The notes below the pieces were generated by a model. It was given only the letters and a program-made list of their open reading frames with translations. It did not search any database and had not been told where the DNA came from. Positions 1-5,239 of a DNA stretch of 9,736 nt are shown here, piece after piece. The stretch spans positions 1-9,736 of the forward strand of contig JAJXZC010000443.1 in assembly GCA_021780275.1 (NCBI GenBank), in the 5' to 3' direction. The position numbers were made by a program, and so were the translations under genes. Origin of the DNA: Pseudomonadota bacterium (GTDB lineage Bacteria > Pseudomonadota > Alphaproteobacteria > Parvibaculales > Parvibaculaceae). The stretch's first letter is position 1; the number at the start of each line of letters is the position of its first letter.

Positions 1-16
1 CGCCGACACATATCAT

Positions 17-20
17 GGAG
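17..20 (+). promoter_or_regulatory. Ribosome binding site that sets the start of the first gene
   Basis: GGAG lies six bases before the ATG at 27. An in-frame ATG also occurs at 15, but it overlaps this Shine-Dalgarno sequence and has only 14 bases of window ahead of it. The ATG at 27 therefore looks like the real start, and it also gives a tidier signal peptide. Confidence 0.6.
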
Positions 21-26
21 AAAAAC

Positions 27-320
27 ATGCGGTCCGTCGCGATAGCCGCCATGGTTAGCGCTTCCATTTTCGGCATGAGCGGTGCTTTTGCGCAAAGCAA
101 CGGCTGGTCTTCCGCCGGCACCTATCATTATCGACCTCCGATCAAAAAGCCGCATGTCGCGAACCGAGCGAAAGCGGCGTCGAGAGTGAACGGCGCGAAG
201 GTCAAGCAAGGGACGCCGTCCGGCGCGAGTTCCGGAGACGCCGATACATCGTCCGGTTCGCATGCTTCCGGGCCCCATAGCCATCCCTTGCATGGCGCGG
301 GATCAAGCCAGTGGCATTAG
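27..320 (+). CDS. Small secreted protein of unknown function, His/Ser/Gly-rich tail
   Basis: The protein has 97 residues and I do not recognise its family. Residues 1-22 form a classic Sec signal peptide: a short basic start (MRS), a hydrophobic core, and a predicted signal peptidase I cut after AFA, before Q23. The mature part of about 75 residues is hydrophilic and low in complexity. A basic segment, RPPIKKPHVANRAKAA, is followed by a Ser/Gly/Thr-rich stretch and a tail with five histidines in the last 20 or so residues, ending in QWH. There are no cysteines and no membrane span after the signal, so a free periplasmic or extracellular protein is likely. The histidines could bind metal, but that is only a guess. 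The start at 27 is chosen because GGAG sits six bases upstream; a longer form from ATG 15 is possible. The gene is separated from the next one by about 160 bases, so it need not share that operon. Confidence 0.7.
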   Translation: MRSVAIAAMVSASIFGMSGAFAQSNGWSSAGTYHYRPPIKKPHVANRAKAASRVNGAKVKQGTPSGASSGDADTSSGSHASGPHSHPLHGAGSSQWH

Positions 321-412
321 CGGGCGATACAGAACGCGGTGCGATTGCCTAGAAAATGGGCTCTCGCGAGGACGCTTTCGACAAAGCGGCCGCGAACCAT
401 ATGGGAGGCAAT

Positions 413-442
413 TTGTTAATGTGCAAAGTTGCACGAAATTAT
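413..442 (+). promoter_or_regulatory. Weak sigma-70-like promoter candidate around the palindrome
   Basis: TTGTTA (413-418) could be a -35 box and AATTAT (437-442) a poor -10 box, with an 18-base spacer that contains the whole palindrome at 421-434. A separate TTGACA at 442-447 is a perfect -35 sequence but has no acceptable -10 at 16-18 bases. The rest of the gap 321-483 shows no strong terminator or other signal. The AT-rich patch at 411-446 is nonetheless the only sensible promoter location for the cassette starting at 484. Confidence 0.25.
421..434. promoter_or_regulatory. Perfect palindrome GTGCAA-AG-TTGCAC, operator candidate
   Basis: Two perfectly inverted six-base arms (421-426 and 429-434) are separated by two bases, in an AT-rich patch about 50 bases before the start of the HlyD-type gene. 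The size and symmetry suit a dimeric transcription factor. TGCAA/TTGCA arms of this kind resemble LacI-family operators, although the usual central CG is AG here. A site lying between possible -35 and -10 boxes would also suit a MerR-type or repressor mechanism. The regulator cannot be named from this window. Confidence 0.4.
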
Positions 443-483
443 TGACAGGGCGGAGGCGTCGTTAGCGAAACGGATTGCTGCCT

Positions 484-1863
484 ATGCCTGAGACCACAAT
501 TAACGCATTCACCGGCGTCCGCGCCGACCGCCAGATAGAACGCAAACGCCGGTTTCATAGCAGGATCATCAAAGCCGCAGCTTATCCAGTGGCCGGAACC
601 TTGACTGTTTTGCTGTTGACGGCGGCTTTACCGCCGATCGTCGCCGATCAATCCGATCGCGCCATCCTCGACGCACCGGTCAGTCTGCTCACCACGCCGA
701 TTCCCGGCGAAGTTTCCAGTGTCAGCGCCAGTGTCGGCACGCATATGGCAGCTTCCGCGCCACTCGCGGAGGTTTCCAACACGCGGGTTGACCAGACGAC
801 TTTGATGAACTTGAAGAGCCGGTACGACACGCTGCGGCAAGCTTACGAAACGGCGCGTGCCGAGTATGAGGCGGATCACCATTACATCGCCGTGCTGGAC
901 CAAGAGATCGCCGCAGAGAAAGCCCAGCTCATAAAGCAATATTCGGACAAAGTCGCGGCGCTGAAAGCAGATGCCGGTTCGGCACAGGCATCATTCGGCG
1001 AAAGGAAGGCGATTCACGATCAGGAGGTCACGCTTCTCGCGCACGGCGAAGTGAGCGCCGGCATGGTCAAACCGGTGTCGCAACAATTGGCGGCGGCGGA
1101 TTCGCATCGTCTCTCCGCATCCGCGCAACTCGCAGCCTTGACGACGCAACTTGACGCGTTGCGAAGCAATGTCTTTATCGGCGACGATCTGATTGGCATC
1201 GCGGCAATCGCGCAAAAGCGCCGCGACGTTGCGTTCGATGCCTCGGCAAAGGCAATCGAAGAAAAAGAGGCCAGGGCTGCGTTGGATAGCGCATCAACGC
1301 TGGTACGCCAGGAACAAGCGCGTGTATCGAGCTTGCAAAAGATCAAGCTCGTCTCCCCGGGCCCACTGGAGGTCTTGCATATCAATGCGGCTCCCGGCCG
1401 ATACGTCAGCGCCGGCGATTCGCTCGCGACGCTCGTGAACTGCAAAAATCTCTTTGCCGTTGCGATCTTTTCCTATCGCCAGGCATCGTCCCTCACCGTC
1501 GGCACACGGGTGACGATCTCTGGCGCCGGAACTGCCGCGTCGGTCGGGGGCGTTGTGCGCGACATCATTCCGAAATCGGATGAGAAGACGGACGAGCTTT
1601 ACGCCGTTTCGTTCCCGCAAACCGAACGCCGCGAAATGTATGTCGTCGTCAAACCGGACAATGTCGATGCGCTTCGGCCGCGCAATGAAGAGGGGTCGCC
1701 GCAAGGTTCCTGTCCGGTCGGCAAATGGATCACGGTCAGCCGGCCGAGCGGATGGATCCCCTCGACCTCGGTTGTTTGGCGCGAGATCTCGCGATTGGTG
1801 GCGCGCACAACCGCTGCTGTCGCGGCACTTCCGACCGCAGGACACTGGGGCGGAGATTTATGA
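484..1863 (+). CDS. HlyD-type membrane fusion protein (polysaccharide export adaptor)
   Basis: This 459-residue protein looks like a HlyD/EmrA-style periplasmic adaptor anchored in the inner membrane. A basic cytosolic tail (about 1-27, with ERKRRFHSR) leads into one hydrophobic span at about 28-53. A first half lipoyl-like segment follows at about 60-100 (APVSLLTTPIPGEVSSVSAS, then the VGTHMAASAPLAEV turn). A long alpha-hairpin or coiled coil, rich in Ala, Gln, Glu and Lys, covers about 104-280. The second lipoyl half is at about 284-325 (GPLEVLHINAAPGRYVSAGD) and a beta-barrel region runs to about 400. The last 50 residues are not recognisable. ATG 484 is preferred over TTG 475; an in-frame TAG at 463 blocks any longer form, and the ribosome site is weak for both. 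The stop overlaps the next start as ATGA, so the two genes are translationally coupled. Sitting with a processive GT2, it probably links the synthase to the periplasm, the place BcsB takes in cellulose systems. The substrate is inferred from context only. Confidence 0.8.
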   Translation: MPETTINAFTGVRADRQIERKRRFHSRIIKAAAYPVAGTLTVLLLTAALPPIVADQSDRAILDAPVSLLTTPIPGEVSSVSASVGTHMAASAPLAEVSNTRVDQTTLMNLKSRYDTLRQAYETARAEYEADHHYIAVLDQEIAAEKAQLIKQYSDKVAALKADAGSAQASFGERKAIHDQEVTLLAHGEVSAGMVKPVSQQLAAADSHRLSASAQLAALTTQLDALRSNVFIGDDLIGIAAIAQKRRDVAFDASAKAIEEKEARAALDSASTLVRQEQARVSSLQKIKLVSPGPLEVLHINAAPGRYVSAGDSLATLVNCKNLFAVAIFSYRQASSLTVGTRVTISGAGTAASVGGVVRDIIPKSDEKTDELYAVSFPQTERREMYVVVKPDNVDALRPRNEEGSPQGSCPVGKWITVSRPSGWIPSTSVVWREISRLVARTTAAVAALPTAGHWGGDL

Positions 1864-3098
1864 GGTCGCTTTGGTTCGCGGCGACGATGCTCGCAGCCCT
1901 GCCGAGCTCAGCTGTCGCCTTGGCGGCGCAGGCACGCGCGCCCTGCGGCGCGATTGCGCGCCACGTCGATGGGGCAGGCGGACCGGGGCCCGGGGCGCCG
2001 CTGTTTCTTCTCAGCTATGAACCGGGGCCGGGGGAGACGCGGCTTCCCGGGCCGCTCGCGACCACCGCATTTTCCTATGACAACGCGCTGGCGATCACGG
2101 CGCTTGTGGCCTGCGGCGACGTCGCGCGTGCCCGTCGCATCGGCGATGCTTTCGTTGACGCCGCGCGCAACGATCGGACGTTCGACGACGGGCGTATCCG
2201 CAATGCCTATCGGGCCGGCCCGGTTGGGCCCGGTCCCGTCCTCTTGCCGGGGTGGTGGGATCATACGCGCCGCGCCTGGTCGGAAGATGCGTATCAAGAC
2301 GGGTCGCAGACCGGCAATGTCGCCTGGGTGGCCCTTGCGCTTTTGACGCTCGAGCAGGCGACGCATGAACCACGCTATCTCGAGACAGCGCGTTCGCTCG
2401 CTGCCTGGATCGCGAACAATACGCGCGAGACAAACGGCGTCGGCGGATTTAGCGGCGGCGTTGCCGGTTTCGACAAAAAGCAAGTCACACTCACCTGGCG
2501 CTCGACCGAGCATAACGTTGATGTCCATGCCTTGGGGACACGGCTTCAGAGCATGGCGCCTGGTCCGATGTCGGACATCCTGGCGCAGCAGTCAAAAACG
2601 TTTCTCGATGCGATGTTCGACGCGAGGGCCGGCATGTTCCGCCTCGGCACATTACCGGACGGGGCCCGCCAGCCGACCGACAAAATGGCGCTCGATGCAC
2701 TTTTGTGGCCGTTGATCGGCGTGCAACCGCCGCCCGCCGCATGGCATAAGTCGCTCGATTTTGCGGTTCACTACCTCGCCACCGACGGCGGCTTCGATTT
2801 CAATGGCAGCCACGGCGGGATTTGGACTGAGGGAACGGCGCAGGCCTCCCTCGTCATGCGCGCGGAGGGTGAGACGAAGGCAGCGGAGAGGCTGTTGTCG
2901 GCGGCGCTCCAGCAGGCTTCTCCCTCCGGGTATCTTTACGCGACCGATTCCGACAAGCTTGCCACGGGTCTCGCGGTGGGGCCCGACAGCAAGGGCAACG
3001 ACTTTTTCTATTATCGCAGGCCGCATCTCGGCGCGACAGCCTGGGCCGCGCTCGCCGCCAATGACTTCAATCCTTTCACCGGATCGCGAGTCTATTGA
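1860..3098 (+). CDS. Exported six-hairpin (alpha/alpha)6 glycosidase-like protein
   Basis: The protein has 412 residues. A signal peptide at 1-22 (MRSLWFAATMLAALPSSAVALA) sends it to the periplasm. The mature part has the repeated helix pairs and motif style of six-hairpin glycosidase folds: SYDNALAITAL with D74, a GNVAW/ALALLTLEQAT helix near 150-165, STEHNVDVHAL with E217 and D221, IWTEGTAQASL with E324, and a final HLGATAWAALAANDFNPF block. D74, E217, D221 and E324 are candidate acid residues, but I cannot assign the pair that acts or the exact family. It does not look like a clear GH8 BcsZ. ATG 1860 has GGAG four bases upstream and overlaps the previous stop as ATGA; the reading frame extends upstream to 1725, but those residues look like an off-frame reading of the HlyD gene. 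Its stop overlaps the glycosyltransferase start as TGATG. By analogy with hydrolases in cellulose and other exopolysaccharide operons, it may trim or edit the nascent chain. A lyase, or a sugar-binding protein without activity, cannot be excluded. Confidence 0.7.
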   Translation: MRSLWFAATMLAALPSSAVALAAQARAPCGAIARHVDGAGGPGPGAPLFLLSYEPGPGETRLPGPLATTAFSYDNALAITALVACGDVARARRIGDAFVDAARNDRTFDDGRIRNAYRAGPVGPGPVLLPGWWDHTRRAWSEDAYQDGSQTGNVAWVALALLTLEQATHEPRYLETARSLAAWIANNTRETNGVGGFSGGVAGFDKKQVTLTWRSTEHNVDVHALGTRLQSMAPGPMSDILAQQSKTFLDAMFDARAGMFRLGTLPDGARQPTDKMALDALLWPLIGVQPPPAAWHKSLDFAVHYLATDGGFDFNGSHGGIWTEGTAQASLVMRAEGETKAAERLLSAALQQASPSGYLYATDSDKLATGLAVGPDSKGNDFFYYRRPHLGATAWAALAANDFNPFTGSRVY

Positions 3099-5065
3099 TG
3101 GTATTCCCTTCGCCGCCCGATCTTGCGAGCGCCTTGCAGCTCGATCTCGGTGTCTTCCTCGCGTTCATCTTGTTGGCCGCCCTGCTGTCGCGCGACAGTC
3201 TCTTCGGCCGGCTCATCTTCGGGGGCACGACGGCTGCGATCATTCTCGTCTATCTTGCCTGGCGCTATTCCGACACGCTGCCGCCATTCGAATGGTCGGC
3301 GGCCGCGCTATGGCCGCGCGTCTTTTTTTCTTTCGAGACCTGCGCCATCGCCTATACATTGCTCTCGATCACGATCCTGCTGCGCTGGCGCGATCGCTCC
3401 GCCGAGGCCGATCGCCAGCAGCAGCGCTTGCAGGCAAAAGGCCATTGGCCGTCGGTGGACGTCTTCATTTGTACGTATAACGAGCCGCTCGAAGTCATCG
3501 AGAAATCCATCGTCCTGGCGCTCGCAATTGATTATCCGCATTTCACGGTGTGGGTATTGGACGATACGCGCCGCGATTGGCTTAAGGCCTATTGCGCCAG
3601 ACTTGGCGCGCGTTATCTGACGAGGGCCGATAACAAGGGCGCCAAGGCCGGCAATCTCAACAATGGGCTTCGCTATACGGCGAACGAAACCAATGCGCCG
3701 CTTATTCTGGTGCTCGACGCCGATTTTGCGCCAAGCCGCAACATCCTGCGGCGAACGGTCGGGCTATTCGCCGATCCGCGCGCCGCAATCGTGCAAACGC
3801 CGCAGTTTTTTTATAATGCCGATCCGATTCAGCATAATCTTGCCGCAGCTCACGCCTGGGTCGACGATCAGCGTATTTTCTTCGACGTCTTTCAGCCAGC
3901 CAAAGATGCCTGGGGCTGCGCCTTCTGCGTCGGCACGTCCTTTGTCGTCAGACGTGATTGCCTTGACCTCATCGGCGGCTTCCCAGACGGTGCAATCTGC
4001 GAAGATCTCAATCTGAGTTATCAACTGATGACCCGCGGATTCGAGACGCATTGGCTGAACGAACAGCTCAGCATCGGCCTTTCGGCGGAAGGGCTACCGG
4101 AATATATCACGCAGCGTACACGTTGGTGTCTCGGTACGCTCCAGGTCGCGTTGCTTCGCAACGGCCCCCTGCGCGGGCGGGGCTATTCGCTGATGCAGCG
4201 GTTGCATTTTATCCACGGTGTTATGAACTGGCTCTGCAAGCCTTTCGTCGTTCTCATGCTGATTGCGCCATCGCTCTACTGGTTCTTCGGCATGCCCGCC
4301 TTCTATGCCGATTATCTGACCTTTCTTCGTTATGGCCTGCCGGCTCTCTTCGCCCTTTGGATCTATAGCGGCTGGATATCCGGCGTGCGCACGCTTCCGC
4401 TCTTCATGGAAGTTACGCACACGCTGCCGGCGCCGGCGATTTCGTATACTTTGCTTTCGGCGGTGGTCCGCCCGTTCGGGAGGCCCTTCAAGGTCACCGA
4501 TAAGGGAGGCGATCGCACAATCTCGCGCGTTCGCGTCAAGATGGCGATGACATTCGGATTCGTCGCGCTGCTGTCCGCCAGTTGTATCATGTGGTCGGTT
4601 ATTTCACCCTATGCCCCTTCCGAGTTTCCGCCCAGCGACTTTTTCAATCTGATCTGGGCGGGGGTCTCCATGGTCCTCTCGTTCGCGGCGTTTCTCGTAT
4701 GCTTTGAACGTCCGCGATCGACAGAGCGGTTCTTCATCGACGAAATCGTCGCCATTGCCTACGGGACCGATATTCGCGGCCGCTGCCGCATGATCGAATT
4801 ATCGACAGAGACCGCGGCGTTGGAAACGCCCGCCCAACTCAAACTTGGCGATAGCCTTTACCTTTATGTTGCCGATGTCGGCCTTCTCCCAGCGCGCGTG
4901 ATAGAACAAGAAGGTCAAAAGACAATCATCGGCTTTTCGGCGTCAGAGGAACAGCGACGTCAACTTCTTATCCGTCTCTTCTCGACCGCGGCGGGACCGG
5001 TCGCATCGCGTGCGAATTTCAAGCAAGCTCTGCTGGCATTGCTGCGCCGCTCGCTGGCGGCATAA
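3098..5065 (+). CDS. Processive GT2 beta-glucan synthase with PilZ-like tail (BcsA/CrdS-like)
   Basis: This 655-residue inner-membrane enzyme would transfer glucose (or a related sugar) from a nucleotide sugar to a growing beta-glucan and extrude it. About seven membrane spans are visible: roughly 16-30, 38-55, 74-95, 376-398, 411-429, 482-504 and 515-537. WRYSDTLPP at 55-63 is typical of cellulose and curdlan synthases. The cytosolic GT-A domain shows VLDD (D155, D156), KAGNLN (K183), DAD at 207-209, VQTPQFFYN, CGTSFVVRR, CED at 301-303 in place of TED, and QRTRW at 339-343. A BcsA-type gating loop FKVTDKG sits at 464-470. The C-terminal 110 residues resemble PilZ: RSTER (R540, R544) keeps RxxxR, but the second motif reads ELSTET (567-572) instead of D/NxSxxG. 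ATG 3098 is used; TTG 3095 is in frame but less likely. Length and span number suit Agrobacterium curdlan synthase CrdS about as well as BcsA, so the linkage (beta-1,4 or beta-1,3) is undecided. No BcsB-like gene is adjacent. Confidence 0.85.
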   Translation: MVFPSPPDLASALQLDLGVFLAFILLAALLSRDSLFGRLIFGGTTAAIILVYLAWRYSDTLPPFEWSAAALWPRVFFSFETCAIAYTLLSITILLRWRDRSAEADRQQQRLQAKGHWPSVDVFICTYNEPLEVIEKSIVLALAIDYPHFTVWVLDDTRRDWLKAYCARLGARYLTRADNKGAKAGNLNNGLRYTANETNAPLILVLDADFAPSRNILRRTVGLFADPRAAIVQTPQFFYNADPIQHNLAAAHAWVDDQRIFFDVFQPAKDAWGCAFCVGTSFVVRRDCLDLIGGFPDGAICEDLNLSYQLMTRGFETHWLNEQLSIGLSAEGLPEYITQRTRWCLGTLQVALLRNGPLRGRGYSLMQRLHFIHGVMNWLCKPFVVLMLIAPSLYWFFGMPAFYADYLTFLRYGLPALFALWIYSGWISGVRTLPLFMEVTHTLPAPAISYTLLSAVVRPFGRPFKVTDKGGDRTISRVRVKMAMTFGFVALLSASCIMWSVISPYAPSEFPPSDFFNLIWAGVSMVLSFAAFLVCFERPRSTERFFIDEIVAIAYGTDIRGRCRMIELSTETAALETPAQLKLGDSLYLYVADVGLLPARVIEQEGQKTIIGFSASEEQRRQLLIRLFSTAAGPVASRANFKQALLALLRRSLAA

Positions 5066-5167
5066 TCATACGAAATCTTGCCGGGCATCGCTTCGCCCCC
5101 TTAGGCTGCTGCGTTCGGCGTCCGGACGATCGTTCGTATACGCCTCGGCGCAAGCGCCGTGGTGCCC

Positions 5168-5194
5168 GGAACCGCGCCGTTTTCAGAGCGTTTT
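5168..5194 (+). promoter_or_regulatory. EcfG-type general stress promoter (GGAAC-N16-CGTT)
   Basis: GGAAC at 5168-5172 is followed after exactly 16 bases by CGTT (5189-5192, continuing TT). This matches the known alphaproteobacterial EcfG/SigT/RpoE2 promoter (GGAAC, 16-17 bases, CGTT), which is controlled by the PhyR-NepR anti-sigma switch. Transcription would start near 5200, leaving a leader of about 40 bases before the GTG of glgE. Trehalose genes are known general-stress targets in this class, so position and function agree. Confidence 0.65.
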
Positions 5195-5207
5195 GCATCG
5201 GTATAGT
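5180..5207 (+). promoter_or_regulatory. Possible overlapping housekeeping promoter
   Basis: TTTTCA (5180-5185) and TATAGT (5202-5207) are separated by 16 bases. They match four and five of six bases of the sigma-70 boxes. If real, it would give basal expression of glgE alongside the stress promoter, with which it overlaps. The -35 box is poor, so this is only a candidate. Confidence 0.25.
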
Positions 5208-5225
5208 CGGTAAAACGATGAGGCC

Positions 5226-5230
5226 GAGGG
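5226..5230 (+). promoter_or_regulatory. Ribosome binding site for the GTG start of glgE
   Basis: GAGGG ends nine bases before GTG 5240. The nearby ATG at 5218 is in another frame. This site supports the unusual GTG start and so the full-length N-terminal domain. Confidence 0.5.
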
Positions 5231-5239
5231 CAACCCGCG

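Noticed and set aside
442..447. Perfect TTGACA as a -35 box for the HlyD gene
   Set aside because: No acceptable -10 box lies 16-18 bases downstream (the region is GC-rich), so a promoter cannot be supported from this box alone.
262..465. 67-codon plus-strand frame between the first gene and the HlyD gene
   Set aside because: It starts inside the first gene, has no ribosome site, and its Arg/Gly-rich composition is what an off-frame reading of GC-rich DNA gives.
1725..1859. N-terminal extension of the six-hairpin gene to an upstream ATG at 1725
   Set aside because: The extra residues lie wholly inside the HlyD gene and would bury the signal peptide. ATG 1860 has GGAG and an ATGA overlap.
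1908..2528. 206-codon minus-strand frame
   Set aside because: It is antisense to the six-hairpin gene, Arg-rich and without recognisable features, so it looks like a codon-bias shadow.
5068..5139. Seven-base inverted repeat ATACGAA (5068-5074) and TTCGTAT (5133-5139)
   Set aside because: The arms are short and 58 bases apart, which is easily chance; no mobile-element feature surrounds them.
5146..5159. GC hairpin CGGCGC-AA-GCGCCG in the gap before glgE, considered as a terminator
   Set aside because: The stem is short and no T-run follows. The weaker GGGC/GCCC stem at 5083-5098 also lacks one. Termination after 5065 is not excluded, but nothing clear supports it.
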